Assembly: GCF_023571765.1 (NCBI RefSeq) | Contig: NZ_JAMJXC010000011.1 | Location: 124,001 to 188,000, forward strand | Length of the DNA: 64,000 nt | Source of the DNA: Xanthobacter aminoxidans | GTDB taxonomy: Bacteria; Pseudomonadota; Alphaproteobacteria; Rhizobiales; Xanthobacteraceae | Direction: 5' to 3' | Part shown: positions 45,245-54,866 of the stretch, piece by piece | Layout of the letters: each line of letters opens with the position of its first letter | Position numbering within the stretch: the stretch's first letter is position 1 | The notes under the pieces: model-generated | Database searches by the model: none | What the model saw: the letters and a program-made list of their open reading frames with translations, nothing else | What the model was told of the DNA's origin: nothing | Program-made: the position numbers and the translations under genes

Positions 45245-45278
45245 TCCCGCGCCCCATGCGGTATGACAAGGCGCGGGA
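45245..45278. terminator. Hairpin between convergent hydratase and MFS genes
   Basis: TCCCGCGCC (45245-45253) pairs with GGCGCGGGA (45270-45278) across a 16-nt loop in the 85-bp convergent gap. Confidence 0.4.
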
Positions 45279-45284
45279 GCAGGC

Positions 45285-46487
45285 TCAGGCGAGGACCGGG
45301 CGGAACCGGCGCGCCACCAGAGCGAGCGTGCCGAGGCCGCAGACGAGGATGACCGGCACCAGCACCAGCATCACGCCGGCCGGCGTGATGCCCTGCGCCA
45401 CCAGAACCCCGGCGAGCAGCGGCCCGGCCATGGAGCCGAGGCGGCCGACCGCAACCACGACACCCACGCCCGTGCCGCGGATTTCCGCCGGATAGCATTG
45501 GGGGGCGATGCCGTAGAGGATGGACTGCACGCACAGCACGCCGACGCCCACCAGCGTCACGGTGAACAGCATGGTGGCGAGCGCCGGCTGAAGCAGGCCC
45601 AGCATGGCGAGGGCAGCCGCCACGAAGGCGAAGCTGGCGGCGATGGCGATGCCACGCTGGCGGCCGTCCAGCACCCGCCCGCCGATGAGGCTGCCGACGG
45701 CGCCGCCAAGGCTGTACAGGATGAGGGCGAGCGACGCCTCGCCGCGCGAGAAGCCCTGCGCCACCAGCAGCTGCGGCAGCCAGTTCATGAGCAGATAGAC
45801 CACCATCAGGCCGAGGAAGAAGGCCCCCCAGAGCAGCAAAGTGGCGACCATCGAGTCGGGACGGAACACCTCCGTCCACGGCGTCTTCTGCCCGGAGGTG
45901 CCGGGCGCCATCTTCAGCGGCGGCAGGCCCATGTAGATGAACGGCACGAGGACCAGGGGCAGGACGCCGCCCACGAGGAAAATGGAGCGCCAGTCCCCGC
46001 CATGCAGGTCGAGCAAAGCGACGAGGCTCGCCACCGCGGCACCCAGCGGCATGCCGGCATACATGAGGGCCACCGCCCGCCCCTTCCGCTCCGGACCCAC
46101 CGCCTCCGAGGCGATGGACACGAGGTTCGGCAGCGCGCCGCCCAGACCGACGCCGGTGAGGAAGCGCAGCACCACCAGTGCCTCCACGGAGGTGGCGAGG
46201 ATGGTCGCGATGGAGGCGAAGCCGAAGGCCACCAGCGCGATGAGGAGCCCTGCGCGCCGGCCCCAGCGGTCCGCCGTATAGCCACCGATCAGGGCCCCGA
46301 TCATGAGGCCCAGGGTGGCCGAGGAGAAGAACAGACCCATCTGCTGGGGCGTCATGTGGAAGGCCGGCCCGATCTTGGGGGCGGCGATGCCCGCGGCCTG
46401 CAGATCGAAGCCTTCGATCACGGCGGCCAGCGAGACGTAAAGGAGCGCCCGGCTTCCCGCAGGGCTTGTTTTCAAGGCAGTCGACAT
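45285..46487 (-). CDS. MFS aromatic acid:H+ symporter (MhpT-like)
   Basis: 400 residues, twelve helices. VIEGFDLQAAGIAAPKIGPA is the helix 1 aromatic-acid signature and GGYTADRWGRRAGLL the loop 2-3 motif. GGAGG precedes the ATG. It is the last gene of the meta-cleavage operon, so it probably imports the phenylpropionate-type substrate. A strong hairpin separates it from the aldolase gene. Confidence 0.88.
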   Translation of the reverse strand: MSTALKTSPAGSRALLYVSLAAVIEGFDLQAAGIAAPKIGPAFHMTPQQMGLFFSSATLGLMIGALIGGYTADRWGRRAGLLIALVAFGFASIATILATSVEALVVLRFLTGVGLGGALPNLVSIASEAVGPERKGRAVALMYAGMPLGAAVASLVALLDLHGGDWRSIFLVGGVLPLVLVPFIYMGLPPLKMAPGTSGQKTPWTEVFRPDSMVATLLLWGAFFLGLMVVYLLMNWLPQLLVAQGFSRGEASLALILYSLGGAVGSLIGGRVLDGRQRGIAIAASFAFVAAALAMLGLLQPALATMLFTVTLVGVGVLCVQSILYGIAPQCYPAEIRGTGVGVVVAVGRLGSMAGPLLAGVLVAQGITPAGVMLVLVPVILVCGLGTLALVARRFRPVLA

Positions 46488-46576
46488 TTGCTTTCCTCCC
46501 ATCCGGCGCGGCCTGTTGCGGCCGCTGTCTTGTCCGTCCGCCGATGGCCGGCAGGCCCCGCGGTTCTTCTCGGTGT

Positions 46577-46618
46577 GCGCCCGGTCCCGCACGGGACGAG
46601 CCGTGCGGGACCGGGCGC
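46577..46618. terminator. Strong hairpin between mhpE and the MFS gene
   Basis: A perfect 17-bp GC-rich stem (46577-46593 with 46602-46618) around an 8-nt loop, 25 bp beyond the aldolase stop on the minus strand. It probably ends or reduces transcription before the transporter gene; no T tract. Confidence 0.65.
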
Positions 46619-46642
46619 GGTGGATTGTGTTGAGCGGCGCTG

Positions 46643-47674
46643 TCAGGCGGCGGCCGCCGCCCGGGCGAGATCGAGCGCCACATCGACGATCATGTCCTCC
46701 TGCCCACCCACCATGCGGCGGCGGCCGAGTTCGGCGAGGATGTCGCGGGTGTCGACGCCGTAGGCCTTCGAGGCGGCCTCGGCGTGGCGCAGGAAGCTGG
46801 AATAGACCCCGGCATAGCCCAGCGAGAGGCTTTCCCGGTCCACCCGCACCGGACGGTCCTGCAGCGGGCGCACCAGATCATCGGCGGCATCCATCAGGAT
46901 GTTGAGATCGCAGCCGGTCTCGATGCCCTTGCGGTTCAGCACGGCGATCAGCGCCTCCAGCGGCGCGTTGCCCGCGCCCGCGCCCATGCCGGCCAGCGAC
47001 GCATCCACCCGCACCGCCCCCGCCTCGATGCCCGCCACCGCATTGGCGACGCCGAGGGTGAGGTTGTGATGGGTGTGGACGCCGATCTCCGTCTCCGGCT
47101 TCAGCGCATCGCGCAGCGTCTTCACCCGCAGCGTATAGTCCTCCGGCAGCATGGCCCCGGCGGAGTCGGTGGCGTAGACGCATTCCGAGCCGTAGCTCTC
47201 CATCAGCTGCGCCTGCTCGGCCAGCTTCCCGGCCGGGATCATGTGCGCCATCATCAGGAAGCTTGCCGTGTCCATGCCGAGCGCCCGGGCCGCCTCGATG
47301 TGCTGGCGCGACACGTCGGCCTCGGTGCAGTGGGTGCACACCCGCACCGAGCGGGCGCCCGCGTCGTAGGCGGCCTTCAGATCATGCACCGTGCCGATGC
47401 CGGGGATGAGCAGGACGGTAACGACGGCGCGGCTGCATTCCTGCGCCACCGCGGCGATCCATTCGAGGTCGTCATGGGCGCCGAAGCCGTAATTGAAGGT
47501 GGCGCCGGTGAGGCCGTCGCCATGGCTGATCTCGATGGCGTCGACGCCGGCCCGGTCCAGGGCCCGGGCGATGGCCCGGGTCGTGTCGAGCGAATACTGG
47601 TGGCGGATGGCGTGCATGCCGTCGCGCAGGGTGACGTCCTGGATGTAGAGCTTGCCGGGGTTCGGGCGGGCCAT
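46643..47674 (-). CDS. mhpE: 4-hydroxy-2-oxovalerate aldolase
   Basis: 343 residues of the HMGL-like TIM barrel. [29 protein letters not shown]-type metal motif ([16 protein letters not shown]) and the DmpG-type C-terminal communication domain. It splits 4-hydroxy-2-oxovalerate to pyruvate and acetaldehyde. The ATG at 47674 overlaps the upstream stop by 1 nt; the product channels acetaldehyde to the coupled dehydrogenase. Confidence 0.93.
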   Translation of the reverse strand: MARPNPGKLYIQDVTLRDGMHAIRHQYSLDTTRAIARALDRAGVDAIEISHGDGLTGATFNYGFGAHDDLEWIAAVAQECSRAVVTVLLIPGIGTVHDLKAAYDAGARSVRVCTHCTEADVSRQHIEAARALGMDTASFLMMAHMIPAGKLAEQAQLMESYGSECVYATDSAGAMLPEDYTLRVKTLRDALKPETEIGVHTHHNLTLGVANAVAGIEAGAVRVDASLAGMGAGAGNAPLEALIAVLNRKGIETGCDLNILMDAADDLVRPLQDRPVRVDRESLSLGYAGVYSSFLRHAEAASKAYGVDTRDILAELGRRRMVGGQEDMIVDVALDLARAAAAA

Positions 47675-48621
47675 CACGCGGCCTCCTTCGCGAGGAAACG
47701 GGCGGCCCAGCGGTCGGCGGAGACCAAAGCGGCCGAGGTCATGATGTCGAGGTTTCCGGCATAGGCCGGCAGATAGTGAGCGGCGCCCTCCACCTCGAGC
47801 AGGATGGTGGTCTTGAGGCCGGTCACCGGGCCGACGCCGGGGATGCGCACGGGCGCGTTGTTGCCGATCTCCTCGAACTGCACCTTCTGCTTGAGTCGAT
47901 AGCCGGGCACATAGGCCTTCACGGTCTCGACCATCTCCAGGATGGAGGCCTCGATGGCCTCGCGCGTGCCGCCCTGGGAGAGGGTGAAGACCGTATCGCG
48001 CATGATGAGGGGCGGCTCGGCCGGGTTGAGGATGATGACCGCCTTGCCGCGCTCGGCGCCGCCGAGCACCTCGATGGCCTTGGAGGTGGTCTCGGTAAAC
48101 TCGTCGATGTTGGCGCGGGTGCCGGGGCCGGCCGATTTCGAGGAGATGGAGGCGACGATCTCGCCCCAGATCACCCGGTCGGTGGCGCGGCGCACGGCGT
48201 GGACCATGGGGATGGTGGCCTGGCCGCCGCAGGTGACCATGTTCACGTTGGACGCGTCGAGATTGGCCTCGCCGTTGATGGCGGGGATGGTGAAGGGGCC
48301 GATGGCGGCGGGGGTGAGGTCGATGACCTTCTTGCCATCCTTCCGCAGCACCGCGTCGTTGGCGATGTGGGCCTTGGCGGAGGTGGCGTCGAACACGACG
48401 CCGATCTCGGCGTAATTGGGCAGGCGGGTGAGGCCCTCGATGCCCTCGTGCGTCACCGGCACCCCGAGCCGCGCTGCGCGGGCGAGGCCGTCGGACGCCG
48501 GATCGATCCCCACCATGGCGCCCATCTCCAGATGGCGCGACATGCGCATGATCTTGATCATCAGGTCCGTGCCGATGTTCCCCGACCCGATGATCGCGGC
48601 CTTGATTTTGGGCGTGCTCAT
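47674..48621 (-). CDS. mhpF: Acylating acetaldehyde dehydrogenase
   Basis: 315 residues. NAD motif [16 protein letters not shown] and the catalytic cysteine in [14 protein letters not shown]. It forms acetyl-CoA from acetaldehyde in complex with the aldolase. Overlaps both neighbours, which keeps the complex subunits coupled. Confidence 0.94.
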   Translation of the reverse strand: MSTPKIKAAIIGSGNIGTDLMIKIMRMSRHLEMGAMVGIDPASDGLARAARLGVPVTHEGIEGLTRLPNYAEIGVVFDATSAKAHIANDAVLRKDGKKVIDLTPAAIGPFTIPAINGEANLDASNVNMVTCGGQATIPMVHAVRRATDRVIWGEIVASISSKSAGPGTRANIDEFTETTSKAIEVLGGAERGKAVIILNPAEPPLIMRDTVFTLSQGGTREAIEASILEMVETVKAYVPGYRLKQKVQFEEIGNNAPVRIPGVGPVTGLKTTILLEVEGAAHYLPAYAGNLDIMTSAALVSADRWAARFLAKEAA

Positions 48622-49424
48622 GCCTGCTTCTCCGTGGTGCCGGGTGTTCCGATGGCGACCTTCACGGCGCCGAGCCCCGCGATGCGCGCCTCCAGCACAT
48701 CGCCGGGCGCAACGGGGACCATGGGGCCGAGGGCGCCGCTGAGCACCACGTCCCCGGCCTTCAGCGGCGTTCCCAGCGTGGCGCAGGTGCGGGCCAGCCA
48801 CAGCACCGCGGTGAGCGGATTGCCGAGGCAGGCCGCGCCGCCGCCGAAGGACGCGGCGGTGCCGTTGCGGTTGAGCAGCATGCCGAGGCCGGCGAGGTCC
48901 GTGTCGTCCAGCCGGCGGATGGGGCCGCCCATCACGTAGACGCCGCTGGAAGCATTGTCGGCGATGGTGTCCGAGATGCGGATGTCCCAGTTCTGCACGC
49001 GGCTGCCGACGATCTCGATGGCGGGGGCCACATAGTCGATGGCGCGGCACACCTCGGTGGGGGTGACGTCCGCCGCCGCAAGGTCCGCCTTCAGCACGAA
49101 GGCGACTTCCGCCTCCGCCTTCGGCTGGAGCAGACGGGCGAAGGGCACCTCTTCGCCGTCGCAATATTCCATGTCGGCGAACAGCACGCCGAAGTCCGGC
49201 TGGTCCACGCCAAGTTGCTGCTGAACGGCGCGCGAGGTGAGGCCGATCTTGCGACCCACAAGGCGCCGCCCCTCCTCCACCGCCCGCTTTGTGTTCAGGA
49301 ACTGGACCTCGTAGGCGGCCTTCAGGTCGAGGCCGATCAGGTCCCGCACCGGCTCGCAGGGCGCGGCCGTGCGCGCCGCGGCGAAGAGACGGTCGGCCGC
49401 TTCGCGGATCTGCTGTGTGCTCAT
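48618..49424 (-). CDS. mhpD: 2-oxopent-4-enoate hydratase
   Basis: 268 residues of the FAH-like hydratase family. [20 protein letters not shown] and [16 protein letters not shown] are the MhpD/DmpE motifs. It hydrates 2-hydroxypenta-2,4-dienoate to 4-hydroxy-2-oxovalerate. ATGA overlap with mhpF. Confidence 0.92.
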   Translation of the reverse strand: MSTQQIREAADRLFAAARTAAPCEPVRDLIGLDLKAAYEVQFLNTKRAVEEGRRLVGRKIGLTSRAVQQQLGVDQPDFGVLFADMEYCDGEEVPFARLLQPKAEAEVAFVLKADLAAADVTPTEVCRAIDYVAPAIEIVGSRVQNWDIRISDTIADNASSGVYVMGGPIRRLDDTDLAGLGMLLNRNGTAASFGGGAACLGNPLTAVLWLARTCATLGTPLKAGDVVLSGALGPMVPVAPGDVLEARIAGLGAVKVAIGTPGTTEKQA

Positions 49425-49430
49425 CTCAGA

Positions 49431-50297
49431 TCACCTTGAAAGAAATTCGAGCACCAGCGCGTTGAACGCGTTGGCGTGCTCCCACTGGGCCCAGTGCCCG
49501 CAATTGCCGAAGATGTGCAACTCCGATCGCGGAATGCCGGCCAGCAGCCGCAGCCCCGCATCCAGCGGCACGAAGCGATCGTTGCGCCCCCAGATGACGA
49601 GGGTGGGCGCCGAAATCTCGCCCAGGCGCGGGCCGAAATCGGGGAACTGCTTCGGGTTCGCCTCAAGGCTTTTGACGAAGTTCTCAAGATGGTCGCGCCG
49701 CTGGAGCATGTTCTCGAGGCGCGTGCGGTAAAGGTCTTCGGTCAAATCATTGGGATCGAACACGAAGACGGCCATCATCGCCTTCAGATTTTCGATAGTG
49801 GGCGCGCGATAGAGCGCGTTGAGGAGCTTGATGCCCTCGGTGGGCATGGGCGCGAAGGGGCTCGCCCCGCCCGTGCCGCCGCCCATCAAAACGAGCTTTC
49901 CAACCTTGCCCGGATGGTCGAGGGCGAAGGCGACAGCGCTGTGGCCGCCCATGGAATTGCCGAGGATGTGGATGCGCTCCAGCCCCAGCGCTTCCACCAC
50001 GCCAGCCAGCACACGCGCATTGAGGTTGGAGCGCGAGCCGGTTGAGACGATGGTGTCGCTCTTGCTCCAGCCGGGGCAATCCACCAGCAGCACGCGATAG
50101 CCCGCCTCGACGAGGGGCGCGATGTTGCGGTTGAAGTTGGCCCAGCCTGACGCGCCGGGGCCGGAGCCGTGCAGCATCACCACGGTCTCGCGGGCATTGC
50201 CGGGATCGCAGTCGTTGTAATGGATGGTGAGTTCGCCGCCGGCTTCGGGCACGCGGACGAAGCGGCTGGTGCCGGCTTCCGTGAAGGGTTCGCTCAT
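49431..50297 (-). CDS. mhpC: Meta-cleavage C-C bond hydrolase
   Basis: 288 residues, alpha/beta hydrolase. [19 protein letters not shown] oxyanion region, nucleophile Ser in [10 protein letters not shown], and the late Asp and His ([20 protein letters not shown]). It cleaves the ring-fission product to succinate (or fumarate) and hydroxypentadienoate. 6 bp ahead of mhpD. Confidence 0.92.
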   Translation of the reverse strand: MSEPFTEAGTSRFVRVPEAGGELTIHYNDCDPGNARETVVMLHGSGPGASGWANFNRNIAPLVEAGYRVLLVDCPGWSKSDTIVSTGSRSNLNARVLAGVVEALGLERIHILGNSMGGHSAVAFALDHPGKVGKLVLMGGGTGGASPFAPMPTEGIKLLNALYRAPTIENLKAMMAVFVFDPNDLTEDLYRTRLENMLQRRDHLENFVKSLEANPKQFPDFGPRLGEISAPTLVIWGRNDRFVPLDAGLRLLAGIPRSELHIFGNCGHWAQWEHANAFNALVLEFLSR

Positions 50298-50299
50298 GC

Positions 50300-50875
50300 T
50301 CAGGATTCCAGGGGGCTGACGCGGCAGAAGGCGCCGTTCACATAGATCAGGGGCTCGCCGCCCGGCGGCTCGGAGGCGTCCAGCACCTCGCACAGCAGGG
50401 CATGGTGGGTGCTCTCGTCGAACACCTTCACCACCCGGCAGTCGAAGGTGGCGAGCGCCCCCTCCAGCACCGGTGCGCCGGAGACGCGGGTCTGCCAGCT
50501 TCCATGCTCGAAACGGGCGGGGCCGAACACGCCCTCAACCATGCCGGCGAACACCTTGGCGAGATGCGCCTGCCCCGCGGAGAGCACGTTGATGCACAGG
50601 GAGCCGCTGGCGAGGATGCTGTCGGCCGCGGCCACCTTCTTGTTGACCAGAACCACCATGCGGGGCGGATCGACGGTGACCGAACACACTGCCGTGGCGG
50701 TGAGCCCGACCTTGGTCTCGCCGTCGCACGTGGTGATGATGGAGACACCGGAGGCGAGGTGCCGCATGCCGGTGCGATGGTCATCCGGGCTGGCGGTGGG
50801 CAGGTGGCGCAGAGTTTCGCTCGCCGCCCAGTCGAGGCGCTGGTTGATGGTCTGTGTGTTGATGTTCTCTGTCAT
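50300..50875 (-). CDS. Flavin reductase (monooxygenase partner)
   Basis: 191 residues of the HpaC/HsaB-like flavin reductase family ([48 protein letters not shown]). It supplies reduced flavin to the monooxygenase encoded 8 bp upstream. Together they form a two-component hydroxylase within an mhp operon. Confidence 0.88.
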   Translation of the reverse strand: MTENINTQTINQRLDWAASETLRHLPTASPDDHRTGMRHLASGVSIITTCDGETKVGLTATAVCSVTVDPPRMVVLVNKKVAAADSILASGSLCINVLSAGQAHLAKVFAGMVEGVFGPARFEHGSWQTRVSGAPVLEGALATFDCRVVKVFDESTHHALLCEVLDASEPPGGEPLIYVNGAFCRVSPLES

Positions 50876-50883
50876 GGCCGGGC

Positions 50884-52077
50884 TCAGGCGCGCACGCCGA
50901 AGGGATTGGCGGCCGGCATGGGATTGCCGAGCATCTGGCCGCCGAGGAGGTCGCCGATATTGTCCTGGTTCTGGGTGATGTGGTTGGCACCCACCAGGAT
51001 GTCGCGCAGCTGGCGCTGCATCGGATTGTTGAGCCAGACGCCGCGCGTGGACGTCTTCTTGAAGATCATGTGGGCCGCTTCAAAGCATTCGCCGCCGGTA
51101 AACTGGTTGGTGGCGAAGTGGCGCACGCGCACGTCGATGGGTACCAGCTCGCCGCGCTCGGCGTAGCTCCACGCCTCGTCGGTATTGTGCAGGATACGGG
51201 TTTCCGCCCCGAGGATCTTCGCGGTCGCCTCGCCGAGGCGGGCCTTGATGAAGGGGTCGTTCACCGCCGCACCGACGGCCTGGTTCAGGTTCTGACGCGG
51301 CCGCATGTGCTCGATGTAGAGATCGGCCATGCCGCGGGCCATGCCGACGATGACGGACGACACGGCCGCGTAGAACACGTAGAAGAACGGCATCTTGTAG
51401 AGGTTCTCCACGTGGCCGTGGGTCTCCTCGCCATAGGCGGCGATGACATGGCTGCGATAGGCCGGCACGAACGCCTCGCGCACCACCAGCTTCTTGCTGC
51501 CGGTGCCGGCGAGACCCACGACGAACCAGTCGTCCACGATCTCGAAATCCGATTTCTGCACCCAGAACGAGCGGAACACCTGCTCGCCATTCTCCATGAC
51601 GCGGCCGCCGAGGAAGGCGCCGCCCTCGGCATGGTCGCAGCCGCTGGAGGTCAGCCACTCGCCCTTGAGCACATAGCCACCCTCCACCGCCGTCACGGTG
51701 CCGAAGGGCGCGTAGGAGGAGGAGACGAGCCGCGTCGGGTCCTCGCCCCACAATTCATCGCCACAGCGCGGATCGAGCAGGCCCACCTCGAACGGGTGGA
51801 CGCCGAGCACCATCACGTTCCAGGCGCTGGAGGGGCAGCCGCGGGCGAGCTCCATCAGCACCCGGTTGAGCACGTTGGGGCTCATCTCATAGCCGCCCCA
51901 GCGCCGCGGCTGGAGGATGCGGAAGAAGCCGGCATCCTGAAAGGCCTGGATGGTGGCGGCCGGCACCATGCGCGCCTTCTCCACCGCCTCCGCCTGCTCC
52001 CGCAGCCAGGGGATCATGGCCGTCGCGCGGGCGACGATCTCGGTCTCGGTGGGGGTGCAGCTCGATCTGTCCAACAT
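50884..52077 (-). CDS. HsaA-like flavin-dependent monooxygenase, oxygenase component
   Basis: 397 residues with an acyl-CoA dehydrogenase-like fold (FRILQPRRWGGYEMSPNVLN; LARGCPSSAWNVMVLGVH; C-terminal GANHITQNQDNIGDLLGGQM), as in HsaA and the C2 component of 4-hydroxyphenylacetate hydroxylase. AGGAG lies 8 nt before the ATG. In this operon it should make the catechol for the extradiol dioxygenase encoded just upstream. It takes the place of the FAD/NADH one-component MhpA. Confidence 0.86.
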   Translation of the reverse strand: MLDRSSCTPTETEIVARATAMIPWLREQAEAVEKARMVPAATIQAFQDAGFFRILQPRRWGGYEMSPNVLNRVLMELARGCPSSAWNVMVLGVHPFEVGLLDPRCGDELWGEDPTRLVSSSYAPFGTVTAVEGGYVLKGEWLTSSGCDHAEGGAFLGGRVMENGEQVFRSFWVQKSDFEIVDDWFVVGLAGTGSKKLVVREAFVPAYRSHVIAAYGEETHGHVENLYKMPFFYVFYAAVSSVIVGMARGMADLYIEHMRPRQNLNQAVGAAVNDPFIKARLGEATAKILGAETRILHNTDEAWSYAERGELVPIDVRVRHFATNQFTGGECFEAAHMIFKKTSTRGVWLNNPMQRQLRDILVGANHITQNQDNIGDLLGGQMLGNPMPAANPFGVRA

Positions 52078-52120
52078 GCTGATTCTCCTGGCGTTCCTCG
52101 CTGGGGTCGCGTGCACGCTG

Positions 52121-53062
52121 TCAGCGTGGCTCGGCGCTCATGACGCCGTAGCCGGCGATCCACTCGTTGATCGGACGGTAGTAGTCGCGGCGGGCGGTGT
52201 ATCCGTTCCGCGCAGCGGCAAGCGCCGCGAAGGCGGCCACCCAGGTGCGCACCTCGTGGGTGGAGCGGCCGGCCTCCTTCGAGATGTCCTCGATGCTGAA
52301 GTCGTCCACGGCATCGAGCTTTCCGCCGAGCAGCAGGTCGATGAAGGCCTGGTCCCATTCCGCGTTGAGGGGCGTCTGGGCGGAGAGGTCCGTGCCGTAG
52401 ATCTTGCCCGCGGCGATGGTGCGTTCCTGCCGCGCCGCGCGGGCCTCGGGCGTGGGGTTGCGGCCGCAGATGAGGAATTCGCCGATGGCTTCCGGCGCGC
52501 CTTCCAGCAGAGGCACCGGCGGCTCATGGGAGAGGCCGCCCGTGCCGACCACGAGCACGCGCTTGTCGAGGGTGGCGATGAACTGGCCCACCACCTCGCC
52601 GAGGCGGCGCACGCGCCGATAGGGCGCAAAGGGCGGGGCGACGGAATTGATGATGATGGGAATGACAGGATAGCGGGTCAGGCTGCCGGTCAGCTCCTCG
52701 AGCGTCTGCGTGCAGCCGTGGTCCACCTGAAGGCGATGGGACAGGGAGACGTCCACGTCGTGGTCGAGGACGAAGCGGGTCAAGTCGAGCGCGAGATCCC
52801 GCGCGACCGAGAGCGGACCATGCAGCGTCATGTAATCGCCGACGGATTCCGCTGCCGTTGCAATGACGAAAGGCGGCATCAGATCGTAAAATAGGCCGTT
52901 ATAGTGGTCCGGCGCGAAGATCACGATCAGCTCGGGGTCGAATGCTTCCACTTCGGCGCGGGCGCGGGCCAGCACGGCATCGACTTCCGCAGTCACCTCC
53001 GGCGCGGGATCGTTCAGGCCGCGCAAAGGCGTGTGCGAGAGGCACTTGAGCATGATGGTCAT
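52121..53062 (-). CDS. mhpB: 2,3-dihydroxyphenylpropionate 1,2-dioxygenase
   Basis: 313 residues, the size of E. coli MhpB. Class III (LigB-type) extradiol dioxygenase with CLSHTPLRGL, then VDHGCTQTLEEL and VGTGGLSHEPPVP, which provide the His and acid residues. It opens the catechol ring in the meta position. The ATG at 53062 has GAGGGAG upstream. First gene of the operon, divergent from the IclR regulator. Confidence 0.92.
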   Translation of the reverse strand: MTIMLKCLSHTPLRGLNDPAPEVTAEVDAVLARARAEVEAFDPELIVIFAPDHYNGLFYDLMPPFVIATAAESVGDYMTLHGPLSVARDLALDLTRFVLDHDVDVSLSHRLQVDHGCTQTLEELTGSLTRYPVIPIIINSVAPPFAPYRRVRRLGEVVGQFIATLDKRVLVVGTGGLSHEPPVPLLEGAPEAIGEFLICGRNPTPEARAARQERTIAAGKIYGTDLSAQTPLNAEWDQAFIDLLLGGKLDAVDDFSIEDISKEAGRSTHEVRTWVAAFAALAAARNGYTARRDYYRPINEWIAGYGVMSAEPR

Positions 53063-53197
53063 GTTGGCTCCCTCGACCTTGGAAGCTGCGGGCCAACGAC
53101 AGCGCGTGGCCAGCTCCCCCCTCCAGGTCGTGTTCTTCATTTTGAATGCGTGCACTGTAGGGGCGGCGACGGCGGAGACGGAACGTCAAACCGCTCG

Positions 53198-53218
53198 GAT
53201 GTGCACCTGGTGCACATC
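53198..53218. promoter_or_regulatory. 21-bp palindrome in the mhpB/mhpR promoter
   Basis: GATGTGCACC (53198-53207) and GGTGCACATC (53209-53218) are perfect arms around one base. It is centred in the 307-bp gap 53063-53369 and is the obvious operator for the divergent IclR protein. A further GTGCAC half-site lies at 53150-53155. The rest of the gap shows nothing else I can support. Confidence 0.7.
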
Positions 53219-53369
53219 GTTGATTTCAAATATTATTCTGGGCTATCGCGAAAGCCGGAGGCCGATCGGCGCGGGGCAAAGATCGAGGCGCGGCGGGCCT
53301 TTGCGCGTGCAATGCGCCGAACGTTTCGCGCCTGGTCTATGCTGGCGAAAAGGTCGGGAGTGAAACCAC

Positions 53370-54164
53370 ATGGCGGAGGCGAGCCGCTACAAGAACGTCC
53401 GGGGGCTCAGCCGGGGGCTCGCGCTCCTCAATGTCCTCAACCGCATGGATGGCGGCGCGAACGTCGCGCGCCTCGCCGAGCTGACCAAGCTGCATCGCAC
53501 CACCGTGCAACGTCTTCTGGAGACGTTGCAGACGGAGGGATATGTCCGGCGCAGCGAGTCCGATGACCGCTACTGCCTGAACCTTCGGGTGCGCGAGCTC
53601 AGCGAGGGCTTTCGCGACGAACACTGGATCTCGGCCCTGGCCTCGCCGTTGCTCGGCGAGTTGCTGCGGGAGGTGGGCTGGCCGACGGACCTGTGCACCT
53701 TCGACGTGGACGCCATGGTGGTGCGCGAGACCACCCACCGCTTCAGCAAGCTCTCGTTCCATCGCTCCATGATCGGCCGGCGCCTGCCCCTGCTCCAGAC
53801 GGCCAGCGGCACCGCCTACCTCGCCTTCTGTCCCGCGGACGAGCGCGAGCGCATCATCGATTTCCTTGCCCGTCAGCCGCGGATGGAATGCCGGCTGGCC
53901 CGCGATCGCCCGGCCCTGAACGACCTGCTCGCCCGCGTGGTGCAGCAGGGATATGGCTTCAACCACATGAACTGGACGGAAGAGCCGAAGATGGCCGGGA
54001 TCGCCGTTCCGATCCGCAGCGCGCAAGGTCTTCTGGGCTGCCTGAGCGTGGTCTACATTGCGTCGGCGATGACGACTGCGGTCGCGGCCTCGCGCTATCT
54101 GGACTCGCTGCGCAAGGTGGTGAATTCCCTGGAGGCCGAGACAATGAAAGTGGAGATCGCGTAG
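53370..54164 (+). CDS. mhpR: IclR-family regulator (MhpR-like)
   Basis: 264 residues. N-terminal HTH VRGLSRGLALLNVLNRM and KLHRTTVQRLLETLQTEGYV, followed by the IclR effector domain (GWPTDLCTFDVDAMVV; LLQTASGTAYLAF). Divergent from mhpB, as in E. coli. It probably activates the operon with the hydroxyphenylpropionate-like substrate. Confidence 0.9.
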   Translation: MAEASRYKNVRGLSRGLALLNVLNRMDGGANVARLAELTKLHRTTVQRLLETLQTEGYVRRSESDDRYCLNLRVRELSEGFRDEHWISALASPLLGELLREVGWPTDLCTFDVDAMVVRETTHRFSKLSFHRSMIGRRLPLLQTASGTAYLAFCPADERERIIDFLARQPRMECRLARDRPALNDLLARVVQQGYGFNHMNWTEEPKMAGIAVPIRSAQGLLGCLSVVYIASAMTTAVAASRYLDSLRKVVNSLEAETMKVEIA

Positions 54165-54182
54165 GCGGCCCCGTGCCCCCGG

Positions 54183-54767
54183 CTACGGCACATCCGCCGT
54201 GTCGGCGGGCTGATCCTCAGGCAGACCCGATCTCGCTGCCGCGACGAGCAAACGGACGACCGAGCCGATCTCGGCACGCAGGTGAGGATCGGCGATGATG
54301 CCAGAGGCATCCACGGCCGACCTCGGCACGGGAATGTCTCGGCAAGCGGCCTCGATGATCCTGGCGCCGGCGCGTTCCAGGACGAGTCTCAGCGCCGCAT
54401 AGGTATCCTGCGCGCGGCCTTCCGCGGACGCATTGATCCACCCAACCGGCCGCGCACAGAGGCTGGCTCCGCCCACGGTCCAGTCGAGAGCATTCTTGAA
54501 GCTCCCTGGCAGCGATCCGGCATATTCCGGCGTCGAGATGAGCACGGCGTCGGCCTTGCCGATTCCCTCACGCAGCTCGACCACGTTGGGGGGGAGCGGA
54601 TCCACATCATCGTCCGGATTGAAGTGGGGGAGGCCTGCAATGCCCCGATAGAGCAGCGCCTCAGTGCCGACCGGCGCAAGAGCGCGAGCAGTCGCGAGAA
54701 CCGCGCCATTGATCGAGCCCTGCCGGAGACTGCCGTTCAACAGCATCAGCCTGATTGTCGTGTCCAT
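54183..54767 (-). CDS. NADPH-dependent FMN reductase family protein
   Basis: 194 residues, flavodoxin-like. GSLRQGSINGAVLATARAL binds the FMN phosphate and STPEYAGSLPGSFKNALDW is the family signature. Close to ChrR/SsuE-like reductases. Convergent with mhpR and isolated from its other neighbours, so no pathway can be assigned. The region 54768-54866 has no feature. Confidence 0.85.
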   Translation of the reverse strand: MDTTIRLMLLNGSLRQGSINGAVLATARALAPVGTEALLYRGIAGLPHFNPDDDVDPLPPNVVELREGIGKADAVLISTPEYAGSLPGSFKNALDWTVGGASLCARPVGWINASAEGRAQDTYAALRLVLERAGARIIEAACRDIPVPRSAVDASGIIADPHLRAEIGSVVRLLVAAARSGLPEDQPADTADVP

Positions 54768-54866
54768 GTCGGTCGTCTTCCATGCAACGGACGCGCAGAA
54801 TGGCGTCCTGTGGTGCGATGGACAATCGCAACCGCGGCTGCACCCCGGGGCGTCCGGCCATTGCCC

